From NCBI GenBank assembly GCA_002163155.1, contig MAAO01000006.1, positions 558,001 to 622,000 of the forward strand: DNA of 64,000 nt, given 5' to 3'. Of this stretch, positions 16,093 through 26,184 are shown in pieces. Numbering within the stretch: the stretch's first letter is position 1; every line of letters begins with the position of its first letter. A program made the translations under genes and the position numbers. Under the pieces are notes generated by a model. It made no database searches, had not been told where the DNA came from, and saw only the letters and a list, made by a program, of their open reading frames with translations. This DNA comes from Halobacteriovorax marinus (GTDB lineage: Bacteria; Bdellovibrionota; Bacteriovoracia; Bacteriovoracales; Bacteriovoracaceae).

Positions 16093-17940
16093 TTATAAGA
16101 CGCTTCTTAAGGCCTTTTTAATTAATACTTTATTTTCATTTGATTCATTAATTTTGGTGAATTCTTCTTCAAATATTTCTTTATACTTTTCTTGTAAATC
16201 TTTTTTGACTTCTCTTAGAGCAAGCTGTGCATCCATTACATCATCAGATATGACACTTTCTAAGTCTCCGGCTTGTGGAATTCCATAACCTGAGTTTTCA
16301 GAATTAGTACCAAAGAGTATAATATTTTTAAGATCGACGATCTCTCCAAAAATACTTCTTGAACCTTCATTACTCACAAGATTTGCAGATTTCTCCTGCA
16401 TCTTTTGTAAGAGAATATTGCTTCCCACGTAGTGAGCCTGTGACTCGATGGCAAAGAGATGTAAAATTGTTTTCTTTTCTTTTGTTTTAAGAATATTTTC
16501 AATAATTGATTTTCTCTTCTCTGTTGAAAGAGTCGCATATTCAGCTATGTCTTTTACGTAACGATAAGGTTTCGAAAACTTTCTTTGTCTTTTTAAGGTC
16601 TTTTGTTTTTTTATTTTCACTTTAAAGAGATCTTTATAATGGCCTTTTATAAAATTAAAACTCTTCATTAGTTTTGACTGGAATCCCTCATAGAAGAGAC
16701 CATTTTTTCTATTTGCTACTTTATCTTTGAAATCGTAATCAAAAATCAAACCTTGTTTCTTAACAAATGACTTTATTCCAAGAGGAGTGACAATATTAGT
16801 CTTATAAAAATCATCTCTATCATAAGTCACTTGTAAAAATTTAAAGGCCTCGTCTGCACAGTTATTCGTAAAGAAGTAGTACTGTCCAGAGTATTCCCAG
16901 TAAACTCGCATGAGGTGGTTTAGAAATCTTTCTTTTTGATTTACAGTCATTTTTAGAGGAAAGCTTTCTAGATCTCTAAGTTCCGCTCTATTGTATTGTC
17001 TCTTCATAGAGTTAAGATCTGTTATAACAAGGTCACTAGGATAATCTCCAAATACACCTCTTACGGCATTTATACTGACATCTGATACTTGTGCTAGAAA
17101 ACCTATGACTACAGACTTTCCTCTTGTTCTACATTTCTTTAATTCCCAAGAAGGATCACATAGCACGAGTTTATACATGCTGTGTCCCCAGCGACTCATC
17201 ATGGCCTGACCTTCTGAAGCGAAGAGGAAATGTATTTCTCTTACGTAACTAGACTCAAGTGTTAGAGTTTTAACTACATTGGTATCGGAATAAGAAATTT
17301 CTCGTAATGAGCTACACTCGAATTCATTAAAAGGAGTGTGGTTAAATTCTTTCTGATAAGCGCTGTAAAGGTTTGGACGTCTACATTTAAAAGCAGGATC
17401 CAAGAGAAAGTACTCAAAATTAACAGCTACAAATTCCTTCTTACTAGAATATTCGTAGTAATTTAGGGAGCGTTCAGCGTATGTGTTAAAGTTCTTTGAT
17501 TTCTTTTTGTTTAGCTTCCAAAATCCTAAACTTATAAAAGAGTTATTAGCATGGATTTTATTTTTCTTATCTAATGTTTCTTCGTATGCGTGAAAGTACT
17601 CATGTAACAAAGTTGAGAGTGCTGTCTTATAAAGGTTCTTGTGTTTACAAGAAAATTGCTCTTCGTTATTTGGTGTTAGGTGAGTAAGTAATTGTTCACT
17701 GAGTGTGATTTCACCAGAGTTGTGTTTGCCGTAAATATAACCCTGCCCATCGCAGGGAGTTGTGAGTTCAACATCATTGAGTCGACTAAACTGCACACTC
17801 ACAGAACTATTGTTAAGCGCAGTTAAAACCTTCTTAGGGAGAAGGTTCTTCGCACTTTCTATAAATATTTCCTGCGTACTGGCCGCTTGAACACTTAAAG
17901 AAAGCATAAATAAAATTAGGGAAATCGCATTTCCTTTCAT
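16093..17940 (-). CDS. Exported DUF4105 protein with N-terminal HExxH zincin-like region
   Basis: 615 residues from the ATG at 17940, chosen because AGAGGAAAAT precedes it and a signal peptide (MKGNAISLILFM) begins there; an in-frame ATG at 17991 adds residues before that peptide. The N-terminal third contains HEYFH (residues 113-117) and a downstream KEFVAVNFEYFLLDP segment, the pattern of a gluzincin-type metal site. The DUF4105 (Lnb N-terminal-like) domain follows, with RWGHSMYKL (His253) and FTNNCADEAF (Cys361), the likely His/Cys pair of a papain-like fold. It is probably periplasmic or outer-membrane associated. Lnb-type proteins can be N-acyltransferases, but orthology is not established. 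Confidence 0.8.
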   Translation of the reverse strand: MKGNAISLILFMLSLSVQAASTQEIFIESAKNLLPKKVLTALNNSSVSVQFSRLNDVELTTPCDGQGYIYGKHNSGEITLSEQLLTHLTPNNEEQFSCKHKNLYKTALSTLLHEYFHAYEETLDKKNKIHANNSFISLGFWKLNKKKSKNFNTYAERSLNYYEYSSKKEFVAVNFEYFLLDPAFKCRRPNLYSAYQKEFNHTPFNEFECSSLREISYSDTNVVKTLTLESSYVREIHFLFASEGQAMMSRWGHSMYKLVLCDPSWELKKCRTRGKSVVIGFLAQVSDVSINAVRGVFGDYPSDLVITDLNSMKRQYNRAELRDLESFPLKMTVNQKERFLNHLMRVYWEYSGQYYFFTNNCADEAFKFLQVTYDRDDFYKTNIVTPLGIKSFVKKQGLIFDYDFKDKVANRKNGLFYEGFQSKLMKSFNFIKGHYKDLFKVKIKKQKTLKRQRKFSKPYRYVKDIAEYATLSTEKRKSIIENILKTKEKKTILHLFAIESQAHYVGSNILLQKMQEKSANLVSNEGSRSIFGEIVDLKNIILFGTNSENSGYGIPQAGDLESVISDDVMDAQLALREVKKDLQEKYKEIFEEEFTKINESNENKVLIKKALRSVL

Positions 17941-18022
17941 ATTTTCCTCTGTTGAATAAGGCTTTATAGCATCGCCGTGGACGCATTGCATTAACAGTGA
18001 AAAATATTTAGGGATATATTTA

Positions 18023-18043
18023 GCCCCTGCAGATTACAGGGGC
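18023..18043. terminator. GC-rich hairpin after tricorn gene
   Basis: GCCCCTG and CAGGGGC flank a 7-base loop, 8 nt beyond the tricorn stop codon. It has no clean T tract on the minus strand, so it may terminate weakly or protect the 3' end. Confidence 0.45.
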
Positions 18044-18050
18044 CATGGCA

Positions 18051-21000
18051 TTATAATTTCGGTAACTTAGGAAGCTTTAAGCTTGGCTTCTTGGAAAAGT
18101 CTGGGACGAGTGGCGGGCTTTTTTTGAGGTCTTTTAGGACCACTTCAATAGCTTTATCAAGTTGGGGATCCTTAGATTTCGCCCAGTCTTCAGGAGTAAT
18201 ATTCACTTCTATGTCGGGATCTGTTCCATAGTTTTCAACTTTGAAGCCCACGTCCTTAAACCAAAAAGAAAATTCGGGCTGACTTGTCATGGTGAAGTCA
18301 TTTAAAAGGTGTCTAGGCCATATCCCAATAACTCCTCCCCATGTTCTCTTTCCAACAAGTTTCCCAAGCCCTAGTAGTTTAAAGCAGTGTGAGAAGATGT
18401 CCCCATCACTTCCGGCGTGTTCGTTTGTTAAGCAAACCAAAGGACCATTTACAGAATGAACAGGGTAGTGGCTGTCACCAAACCATCTACTATTGTTAAA
18501 AGCTAAAACCTTTTGTTGCAGCTCTTTTAGTAGGAGTTGAGAAACGGAACCCCCTCCGTTGTATCTCACATCAACAACTAGGCCATCACACTCATGTTCA
18601 GTACTATAGCTTTTCCAAAATTCAGATAATCCCTCTAGAGACATATCTGGTATATGAATATAGCCAAGTTTTCCTCCTGACTTCTTCTTTACGTATTCGC
18701 GATTCTTATTGACCCATTGTCTATAGAGAATTCCAGTAGAGAAGGGGACAGACTTTACGGTGACATGTTCTTTCTTCTTAGATTCACTTCTTCTGATTAA
18801 AAGATCTACATTGATAGAAGCTTTGTTCTCAAGAAGAATATCCAAAGAGTTTTCATGCAGAAATGATTCTCCATCAATTCCATAAATATGATCACCAGCT
18901 TTAAGAGAGACACAGGCCTTTGTTAAGGGAGAGTCGTATCCTGGAATCCAGCTATCACCTTTGAAAATTTCTTTGATTTCAAATGACTTCGTCTTTGTGT
19001 GGAATTCAAATTTCGCTCCAAGTCTTCCTACTGGGTGACTCTCTGTCGCTACTGGAAAATCTCCTCCCATTTCATAGGCATGACTCGTTCCTAGTTCACC
19101 TTGCATTTCCCAGATGAGATCACTAAATTCTCTTCTTGTTTTTACAAGATCAAGAATAGGAAGATACTTCTTGTAGACATGTTGCCAATCAATTTGGGAC
19201 ATACTTGCTGTCCAAAAGTGTTCTCTTTGGAGAATCCATGCTTCTCTGTACATTTGTTTCCACTCAGCGATGGGATTATGACGAATTTTAATTCTCTCTA
19301 AATCAATCCAACCATCTTTCTTCTTATAGTCTTCACCATCTGTTGGTTTCGATTCTAAGGAAATAATTCTAAGTTCTTCCTCAGTTTCCGCTATAACATA
19401 CTTTCCTTTATGTTTTATAGTTGTAGGATTTACGCTCTTAAGAACTGTTTTAACTTTGCCACTTTTAAAACAATAAGAAATAAGATTGTACTTACTCTCT
19501 CCCCAACGGTGATTTTTTGGATCAGTGGGACCTACCTTTTCCTTTAAAGCGTATAGCTTACACTTATGGGAAAAGAGTTTTATAAGTCCACCTTGACCTA
19601 GGGGGAGAGCTTCAATTCTATTTTCAAGAGTTTTCCAATCGATAACTTCTTCAATATTTTTCTTATCACTTTCTTCATCGTTCTCATCATTTTCCACATC
19701 AAACTCTAGATATTTCTTCATGGGAGAAATAGTCTTTTCCGTTAATGGAAGGGCATAGGCCTTAGTCAGAAAAGGAAAACCGAATTGAAAGAGATGTTCA
19801 GAACCACATGGATTAAACTCTCTAGCACTTAAGAAAAATAAAGTGTCACCTTCATCGTTAAAACAAGGAGCAACATCAGCAAGAATATTTTTAACCGTTT
19901 TATGAGTCTTTTCAGATTTTGTGTCATAAATTTTTACAATAGACTCAGTCTTAGATTCACTCTTAAAGTAGGTGAGGTAGCGTCCATCCTTTGACCAGGA
20001 GAGATCTGCTATATGGTCAGTTTTACTTCTATCAATTCTCTTAACATCTTCAGTTTCAACATTCACAATAAAGAGTTCATTTCTATTATTTGCGACGGCA
20101 ATTAGGGAATCATCAGGATTAGATACTGTGGTAAAAACTTTTCCCCACTTTTGATGTTTGGCAATGACCTTCTCTTTGAATTGCTCAAGATCAAACCATA
20201 CGAGATGTTCTTCGTTTTCTTCATCAAGTTTAAAAGCGCATGCCGCTTCACTATCTTTGTGCCAACAAATCTTTGGTAACTTATATCTCGCTTTTTCATC
20301 ACCTAGTCTGATTGGTGCTCCAGACCATGGGGCCATGTAGTAGAGCTTTCCTCTGGCATTGATAAGGACTTCTTGTGCATCCTGGGTCATGTCAAAATCT
20401 TGTAAATAATCTGTAGCATCAACGTAGCGTTCTACACTTTGTAGGAATTGAGAATTAATATGAATATTTAATTGTTCAATATTTCTATTTTCTAAATCAA
20501 GTAAGGAAATTTTAGCTCCACTAGAAAATACAATACGTCCGTCATTATAAGAAAAACTCCTTACGTAGTAATCTTCCTCATGGGTGTGTCTTTTTAAGTT
20601 TCCGCCTTTCTTATTTACAGAATAGATATTTCCTACGCCTTCATGGTCTGAGATGAAATAAATTCTCTCATTAATTACTTTTGGACAAGCAAGATTCGTA
20701 GGAAGCTTCTTTAATATTTGTTTGAATAAAGATTTCTTGTTTTCTTTCACCCAAAGAGTTCCTGCTGTTCCGCCTCTGTATCTCTTCCAGCGTGCAGGAT
20801 CTCCAGTATTTTTTCCGATAACACAGAGTCCATTCTCGCCATTAGAAAATTCTGAGACTGGACCTAGTTTTACTAAAGACTTTAGACCTGTATGAATATT
20901 CACTTCGTAGAGTAAACGTTCTCTATTGGTGAAGTTTTCATGGCTTGAACCCACGTAGATTGTATTATTATCTTTCCAACCAATTAAGCGAGTGAATTGG

Positions 21001-21260
21001 AAGTGAGTGACTCTTCTCGCCAGGCCACCAGTACTATTCATAATATATACATCAGCAGAGCCTGTGTGATTGGAAAGGTAGGCTAAGTTTTTTCCATCCA
21101 TTGAGACCTTGGGGCTACCATTTACAGCATTTCCCGAAGTAAGACGAGTGGCAGGGGACTGCAAGTTGTTGAGATCTTGAAGCCACAGGTCATCATCACT
21201 GAAGAAGTAGAGATGATTCTTGTGGAGTTCTGGTGAACCGTAATGGCCAATTTGAGTCAT
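18051..21260 (-). CDS. Tricorn core protease homolog
   Basis: 1069 residues, the usual tricorn length. Two beta-propellers fill residues 1 to about 650 (repeated FSSDDDLW, YLSNHTGSADVY, LSWSKDGRY blades), followed by C1, PDZ (about 740-835) and C2 domains. Tricorn catalytic residues are preserved in context: GTSHAYE (Ser726-His727), HAGSDGD (Ser951-Asp952) and VENYGTDPD (Glu1009). Tricorn is a large cytoplasmic peptidase that trims peptides left by other proteases; no signal peptide is present here. The S9 peptidase at 7568 could process its products. It is monocistronic, facing the desulfurase gene across a 152-nt gap. Confidence 0.95.
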   Translation of the reverse strand: MTQIGHYGSPELHKNHLYFFSDDDLWLQDLNNLQSPATRLTSGNAVNGSPKVSMDGKNLAYLSNHTGSADVYIMNSTGGLARRVTHFQFTRLIGWKDNNTIYVGSSHENFTNRERLLYEVNIHTGLKSLVKLGPVSEFSNGENGLCVIGKNTGDPARWKRYRGGTAGTLWVKENKKSLFKQILKKLPTNLACPKVINERIYFISDHEGVGNIYSVNKKGGNLKRHTHEEDYYVRSFSYNDGRIVFSSGAKISLLDLENRNIEQLNIHINSQFLQSVERYVDATDYLQDFDMTQDAQEVLINARGKLYYMAPWSGAPIRLGDEKARYKLPKICWHKDSEAACAFKLDEENEEHLVWFDLEQFKEKVIAKHQKWGKVFTTVSNPDDSLIAVANNRNELFIVNVETEDVKRIDRSKTDHIADLSWSKDGRYLTYFKSESKTESIVKIYDTKSEKTHKTVKNILADVAPCFNDEGDTLFFLSAREFNPCGSEHLFQFGFPFLTKAYALPLTEKTISPMKKYLEFDVENDENDEESDKKNIEEVIDWKTLENRIEALPLGQGGLIKLFSHKCKLYALKEKVGPTDPKNHRWGESKYNLISYCFKSGKVKTVLKSVNPTTIKHKGKYVIAETEEELRIISLESKPTDGEDYKKKDGWIDLERIKIRHNPIAEWKQMYREAWILQREHFWTASMSQIDWQHVYKKYLPILDLVKTRREFSDLIWEMQGELGTSHAYEMGGDFPVATESHPVGRLGAKFEFHTKTKSFEIKEIFKGDSWIPGYDSPLTKACVSLKAGDHIYGIDGESFLHENSLDILLENKASINVDLLIRRSESKKKEHVTVKSVPFSTGILYRQWVNKNREYVKKKSGGKLGYIHIPDMSLEGLSEFWKSYSTEHECDGLVVDVRYNGGGSVSQLLLKELQQKVLAFNNSRWFGDSHYPVHSVNGPLVCLTNEHAGSDGDIFSHCFKLLGLGKLVGKRTWGGVIGIWPRHLLNDFTMTSQPEFSFWFKDVGFKVENYGTDPDIEVNITPEDWAKSKDPQLDKAIEVVLKDLKKSPPLVPDFSKKPSLKLPKLPKL

Positions 21261-21412
21261 GGAAAATCCTTTGATTTAAATAAATTTACTTAAAATGATA
21301 GGCCGGTATGAAATTATTGGCCACTAGGAAATTGTGTGTAAAGTCATCAACTTGTGCTTTGACAGAGGGTGTTATCTAAGGCAAGATGGCGCTTCAAAAA
21401 TGAGGTTTAAAA

Positions 21413-22540
21413 ATGATTTACTTGGATCATGCAGCATCTACTCCAGTTAAGGAGCAGGCGAGAGAAGTACTCTTGGAGAGTCTAGTTGAGGATTTTGCAA
21501 ATCCTTCTTCTGCTCATAAGCTTGGAAAGATGGCCATGAAGAAAGTTGAGAAAGCTAGGGTTAAGCTTTTAAAAATGTTAGGTGCCTCTAAGAAAGATCA
21601 GTTGCTATTTCTCTCCTCGGCCACAGAGGCCAATAATTTAGTTATTCGAGGTCTGGAGCTAGCAGCAGAGGATAGAGTTCATTATTCTCTAGGAGATCAT
21701 CCTTCCACGGTTAATCCAGTCGCATCTCTAAACTCTAGGTTAGTTGCTATTGAACTCTTAAGTGATGGCGATATAGATGAAGAAAAACTACTAGCTTCTC
21801 TTGATGAAAACTCTAAACTCATTGTCCTCTCACATGTAAACAATCAAAGTGGAAATATCTACCAGGTAGAAACTCTCGCTAAGAAAATTAAAGTACTTTT
21901 TCCAAAAATACATATTCATGTGGATGGAGTGCAAGGTTTTACGAAAGTTGCCATATCTCTTGATGGATCCATAGATACATATACGATCTCTGGGCACAAG
22001 CTAGGAGCTCCAAAGGGAATCGGTGCACTCTATTTAAAACAGGGCGTCTTAGTTGAGCCTCAACTGTTAGGTGGCGGTCATGAATTTGGACTTCGTTCAT
22101 CGACTGTGAATACTCCTCTCATTTTATCTCTTTTATGCGCTGTAGAAGTTGCTATGACTAAGAGAGTAGAAGAGCTTGTAAGATTAAAGGAATTAAACTC
22201 TTTTGTTCGCAGTGAACTGCTAGAGAGTGGATTTGATATTTCCTTTCCTTTTCCCCTTGAAAAGACCAGTCCTTATATTTTAAGTTTTATTTTTAAAGGG
22301 GTCTCAAGCGATATCATTTTAAGACACCTGGAAATGAAGCAAATCTTTGTGGCCAGTTCATCTGCTTGTTCATCTAAGGCAAAAGGCTTTAATGCTGGAT
22401 TTGCTGCCATGAATATTGATGACTCTCTTCATAAGTTCGTTCTGAGGGTTTCATTTAATGATTCAACGACTAAGAATGACCTTTGTGAATTTATCAAAGA
22501 ATTTAAAGAAACAATCACTGATATAAAAAGAATTTTATAG
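21413..22540 (+). CDS. Cysteine desulfurase (NifS/IscS-like) paired with ThiI
   Basis: 375 residues of class V aminotransferase fold. PLP lysine is Lys196 in SGHKLG, and the persulfide cysteine is Cys319 in SSSACSS. N-terminal YLDHAASTP and the FANPSSAHKLG segment are typical. It removes sulfur from cysteine and passes it on. thiI begins 8 nt after the stop, so this is probably a dedicated desulfurase for tRNA thiolation, like the NifZ-ThiI pair of Bacillus, rather than the housekeeping IscS; no iscU or iscR is nearby. Cytoplasmic. Confidence 0.93.
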   Translation: MIYLDHAASTPVKEQAREVLLESLVEDFANPSSAHKLGKMAMKKVEKARVKLLKMLGASKKDQLLFLSSATEANNLVIRGLELAAEDRVHYSLGDHPSTVNPVASLNSRLVAIELLSDGDIDEEKLLASLDENSKLIVLSHVNNQSGNIYQVETLAKKIKVLFPKIHIHVDGVQGFTKVAISLDGSIDTYTISGHKLGAPKGIGALYLKQGVLVEPQLLGGGHEFGLRSSTVNTPLILSLLCAVEVAMTKRVEELVRLKELNSFVRSELLESGFDISFPFPLEKTSPYILSFIFKGVSSDIILRHLEMKQIFVASSSACSSKAKGFNAGFAAMNIDDSLHKFVLRVSFNDSTTKNDLCEFIKEFKETITDIKRIL

Positions 22541-22548
22541 GAATAAAT

Positions 22549-23751
22549 ATGTATAAGAACTTAATTATAAATATTGATGAACTTTGGTTAAAAGGAAAGA
22601 ATAGAAAATACTATTTCAAAACTTTAAAAGACCACGTCAAGATAGTGTTAAAAGCACATGCAAAAGACGAATATATAAAATTAAGAAATGAACAGCAACG
22701 ACTAGTTGCTGAGTCTGAAGTTGGCTTTACTAAAGAAGCTATTGCTTCTCTAGTAAAGGTTCCTGGAATTTCTACCGTTCAACCGGCCATTAGTGTTGAA
22801 AAAGACAAAGAAGCCATTCTTCCGGCAATTATTAAAAAGCTAACAGAAGAAATTGGCGACAAAAAGCATGTCACTTTCAAAGTTAAATGTAAGAGGATCG
22901 ATAAGAGTTTCCCGCATAATTCAATGGATATGTGCCGTGAATACGGACACCTTCTTTTAAAAGAATTTGATCAACTAAAAGTTGATGTGAGAAAACCTGA
23001 CATCATGATTGATATTAAAGTCATGCCAGAAAATATCTTCATTTCCACTGAGAAATTAACTGCGACAGGAGGATTACCTGTTCGTACAAGTGGACGTGTT
23101 GTGACAATGATCTCTGGAGGGTTTGACTCACCTGTGGCGAGTTTTATGATGTCTAAGAGGGGATGTAGTCAGGACTTTATCTTCTTCTATGCTTATCCTT
23201 ATGTAGGGGATGAAGTAAAAGACAAGATTCTAAAAATTTGTAGCATTCTTGGAGAGTATCAACGAGGGTGTAGACTCTATGTTGTTCCTTTTGGAGAAGT
23301 TCAAAATAAAATTGCAAAAACTTGTCATGAAGAATACAGAACAATTCTTTTTAGAAAGTTCATGGTTGAGACGGCAAACCTTCTTGCTGATCGTGTGAAG
23401 GCCGATGCTATTTTAACTGGTGATGCACTGGGACAAGTGTCTAGTCAAACGATGAGAAATCTACAGGTAGTTGACAATTTTTCTAAGAGAATCATGTTGA
23501 GACCTCTTGTTGGATTTAATAAATTAGAGATTATCAGACTCTCTGAGAAAATTGGAACCCACGATGTTTCAGTCATTCCTCATGATGATGCCTGTGCTCT
23601 CTTTTCTCCCAAACACCCTGTCATAAAAGCAGATCCCAAGTATATGGATGAGTATTCTATTGAAAATAACCTCACGGATATGCTCAACCAGGCACTTGAT
23701 GATTCTGAAGTTTACTCCATCGATGTTCTCGGTGAAGTAGAAGAGCGATAA
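22549..23751 (+). CDS. thiI: tRNA 4-thiouridine synthetase ThiI, rhodanese-less form
   Basis: 400 residues: an N-terminal ferredoxin-like/THUMP region (1-165) and a PP-loop AANH domain with SGGFDSPVAS at 189-198, GDALGQVSSQT and a PHDDACALF segment (Cys349). It adenylates U8 of tRNA and exchanges it for sulfur to make s4U. The C-terminal rhodanese domain of the 482-residue E. coli protein is absent, as in Bacillus ThiI, so sulfur must come directly from a partner, most plausibly the adjacent desulfurase. A role in thiamine biosynthesis is unlikely without the rhodanese domain. A terminator follows. Confidence 0.95.
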   Translation: MYKNLIINIDELWLKGKNRKYYFKTLKDHVKIVLKAHAKDEYIKLRNEQQRLVAESEVGFTKEAIASLVKVPGISTVQPAISVEKDKEAILPAIIKKLTEEIGDKKHVTFKVKCKRIDKSFPHNSMDMCREYGHLLLKEFDQLKVDVRKPDIMIDIKVMPENIFISTEKLTATGGLPVRTSGRVVTMISGGFDSPVASFMMSKRGCSQDFIFFYAYPYVGDEVKDKILKICSILGEYQRGCRLYVVPFGEVQNKIAKTCHEEYRTILFRKFMVETANLLADRVKADAILTGDALGQVSSQTMRNLQVVDNFSKRIMLRPLVGFNKLEIIRLSEKIGTHDVSVIPHDDACALFSPKHPVIKADPKYMDEYSIENNLTDMLNQALDDSEVYSIDVLGEVEER

Positions 23752-23755
23752 AATA

Positions 23756-23783
23756 TCCGCCTAATATAGGCGGGTAATCTTTT
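23756..23783 (+). terminator. Intrinsic terminator after thiI
   Basis: CCGCCT and AGGCGG flank an AATAT loop, followed by GTAATCTTTT. It lies directly after the thiI stop. Confidence 0.8.
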
Positions 23784-23846
23784 GACATTCCCCTAACAAT
23801 AAATTTTTCTAGATGTGATATTTTTCTCTCTATGTAGTGCCGCGTT

Positions 23847-23874
23847 TTGCACTTATTATATAAAGGTGTAAAAT
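23847..23874 (+). promoter_or_regulatory. Possible promoter of ctp operon
   Basis: TTGCAC (23847-23852) and TAAAAT (23869-23874) with a 16-nt spacer, 42 nt before the ctp start. Matches are 4 of 6 and 5 of 6 to the housekeeping consensus. Confidence 0.4.
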
Positions 23875-23916
23875 TACAGGAATATACCTTTTAGTATTAT
23901 TCGAGTTGGAGAAAAA

Positions 23917-26184
23917 ATGAGAAGAAAAATAAGCCTCTTAATTGTCTTAGCATTAGCTTTTAGTTTTCAAGTTAACGCAAAAGATTCTAAGAAAGTTACG
24001 AAAGTAATGGTCAAGAAGGAAGAGACAAGAGATGTAGATCTTATTACCGCTAATACGGTACCAGATCTCAAAAGAGAAAAGCTTATTGGTAATATCATTA
24101 GAAATGCTCTTGAGACTTATCATTATAGAGATCAGAAAATAACGAAGGATCTCTCACTAAAAGCTTTTGATGAATTCTTTAAAAAGATGGACTACGGAAA
24201 GCAATTTTTCTTAAAGAGTGACATTAAACACTTGGAAAAATATCAAGATAAGATGCATGAAGAGATGATGACTGGTGACCATAAGCTAGTTAACGAATCT
24301 ATTCAAATCTTTAGAGACCGTATTGTTGAAGTCGATATGATGAGAAAAGAAATTTTCAAAAAGCACTTTAATTGGAAAAAGAAAGAATCAATTGAGCTAG
24401 ATCCTGAGAAGAGACATTTTCCAAAAAATAGCAATGAGCTTAAAGATCATTGGAGAAAAGTCTTTAAACAAGCAACTTTAAATAGATACTTGGCGCTTAA
24501 AGAAGAGCAGGATGATTTAAGAAATCCTAAGAAAGATAAAGATAAGAAGAAAAAGAAAAAGAAAAATAAGAAGAAAGAAAAAGTAGAACTTCTTTCTGAT
24601 AAACAAATTAGAAAAAAATCACACGAAGGAATTGCAAAGAAATATAAGAGCTTCTTTAGTCGTTTAATGAAAGATGACAGAATTGATTACTTAGAAAAAT
24701 TCTTCAACTCTATTGCTATTATTTATGATCCACATACTCAATACCTTCCGCCTAAGAGAAAGGAAGATTTTGATATTGATATTTCTGGAAGTTTAGAAGG
24801 TATTGGAGCTGTACTGTCAGAAGAAGACCCGTATATTAAGGTTGTAAAAATTGTTCCAGGTGGGGCAGCGTGGAGACAAAAAGGTTTAGAAGTAGATGAC
24901 CTTATTCTGTCTGTTGGACAAGAGAAAGGTGACTTTGTTGATCTCGTAGGAATGAGAGTAGATGATGCCGTTAGATATATTAGAGGTAAGAAGGGAACAA
25001 TTGTAAGACTTAAGGTAAAGAAAGCAGATGGTTCTAGAAAACAAATTAATATTGAAAGAGATGTCGTACAAATTGGAGAGTCTTTTGCGAAGTCTTCTGT
25101 ACTAGAGTTGAAAGGAATTGGCTTAAAAATTGGTTATATCCACGTTCCTAAATTCTATAGAGATTTTGAAAACTCTACAGTAAATTGTACTGCTGATGTT
25201 AGAGCTGAACTTGAAAGACTTAAATCTAAAGGTGTTGATGGAGTTATTCTAGACCTTAGAAGTAATGGTGGAGGGGCTTTAGAAGATGCTAAACAAATGT
25301 CAGGACTCTTCATTAAAGATGGTCCAATTGTACAAATTAAAAACCATGATGGAAAAATCGACATCTTACAAGATACTAATAGTACTGTGACTTTTGGTGG
25401 TCCTTTAATCGTAATGACAAATAGGTTCTCAGCTTCAGCTTCAGAAATCTTAGCTGCGGCCCTGCAAGATTATGGGAGAGCGGTTATTGTTGGTGGAGAA
25501 CACTCACATGGTAAAGGGACAGTTCAAGCGGTTCTCAATCTAAGTCATGGTCCACTACTTTCTATGTTTGGGCCTCAAATGGGAGCTTTAAAAGTAACGA
25601 TTCAAAAGTTTTATAGAATTACTGGTGGTTCGACACAATATAAAGGTGTTACTCCAGATGTTATAATCCCGGATCCATTTTCTTACACAAAGAATAGAGA
25701 GCAGGATTTAGAATACTCACTTCCTTGGGATATGGTTAAACCGCAAAAGTTTTCTCCATGGACTAAGAATAAGTATGATTTAAATGTGCTTATTAAAAGA
25801 AGTACAAAGAGAGTTTCTAAGAATAAGAGATTTGCTAAAATTCAAGAATCTGTTGATTACTTAACTAAGAGAAGAGAAGACACGAGAATTTCTTTAAACT
25901 TAAAAGAAGTGATTGCAAGAGATAAGAAAAATAAAGACATGGCTGAAAAATTAAAGCTTGATGAAGAAAATAAGAACTTAAAAGTCTCTTTCTATGAAGA
26001 CAGTGTAAGAATGCATGAAGTGATTAAAAGTGCTGATGTAAAGAAATGGAAAGAAGATTTCAAAGAAAGAAATGAAGAATGGACTAAACTTCTTAGACAA
26101 GATGTAGGTCTTGAAGAAGCACTTTTTATTATGAACGATATGGTTAGAGTTCAAAAAGGTAAAAAACTTACGGCGGTAAAATAA
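23917..26184 (+). CDS. prc: C-terminal processing serine protease (Prc/Tsp/CtpA, S41A)
   Basis: 755 residues with a signal peptide (1-21). The N-terminal helical region is interrupted by a lysine-rich linker at about 207-224. PDZ domain at about 285-375, then the S41 core: LDLRSNGGGALEDA, the catalytic serine within SASASE (505-510) and Lys533 in HGKGTVQ. The C-terminal 150 residues match the Tsp tail (DUF3340-like). It degrades or trims periplasmic proteins from the C-terminus, including lipoproteins and wall hydrolases in other species. The next gene overlaps by one base, making a three-gene operon with a 75-residue protein and an RDD protein. Confidence 0.93.
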   Translation: MRRKISLLIVLALAFSFQVNAKDSKKVTKVMVKKEETRDVDLITANTVPDLKREKLIGNIIRNALETYHYRDQKITKDLSLKAFDEFFKKMDYGKQFFLKSDIKHLEKYQDKMHEEMMTGDHKLVNESIQIFRDRIVEVDMMRKEIFKKHFNWKKKESIELDPEKRHFPKNSNELKDHWRKVFKQATLNRYLALKEEQDDLRNPKKDKDKKKKKKKNKKKEKVELLSDKQIRKKSHEGIAKKYKSFFSRLMKDDRIDYLEKFFNSIAIIYDPHTQYLPPKRKEDFDIDISGSLEGIGAVLSEEDPYIKVVKIVPGGAAWRQKGLEVDDLILSVGQEKGDFVDLVGMRVDDAVRYIRGKKGTIVRLKVKKADGSRKQINIERDVVQIGESFAKSSVLELKGIGLKIGYIHVPKFYRDFENSTVNCTADVRAELERLKSKGVDGVILDLRSNGGGALEDAKQMSGLFIKDGPIVQIKNHDGKIDILQDTNSTVTFGGPLIVMTNRFSASASEILAAALQDYGRAVIVGGEHSHGKGTVQAVLNLSHGPLLSMFGPQMGALKVTIQKFYRITGGSTQYKGVTPDVIIPDPFSYTKNREQDLEYSLPWDMVKPQKFSPWTKNKYDLNVLIKRSTKRVSKNKRFAKIQESVDYLTKRREDTRISLNLKEVIARDKKNKDMAEKLKLDEENKNLKVSFYEDSVRMHEVIKSADVKKWKEDFKERNEEWTKLLRQDVGLEEALFIMNDMVRVQKGKKLTAVK

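Noticed and set aside
16007-16288. Plus-strand 93-residue frame opposite two secreted-protein genes
   Set aside because: It is antisense to the ends of two well supported genes and has no ribosome site or recognisable features.
24532-24590. A-rich polylysine tract in ctp as a frameshift or assembly artefact
   Set aside because: The frame stays open on both sides and the domains before and after are intact, so it is a Lys-rich linker.
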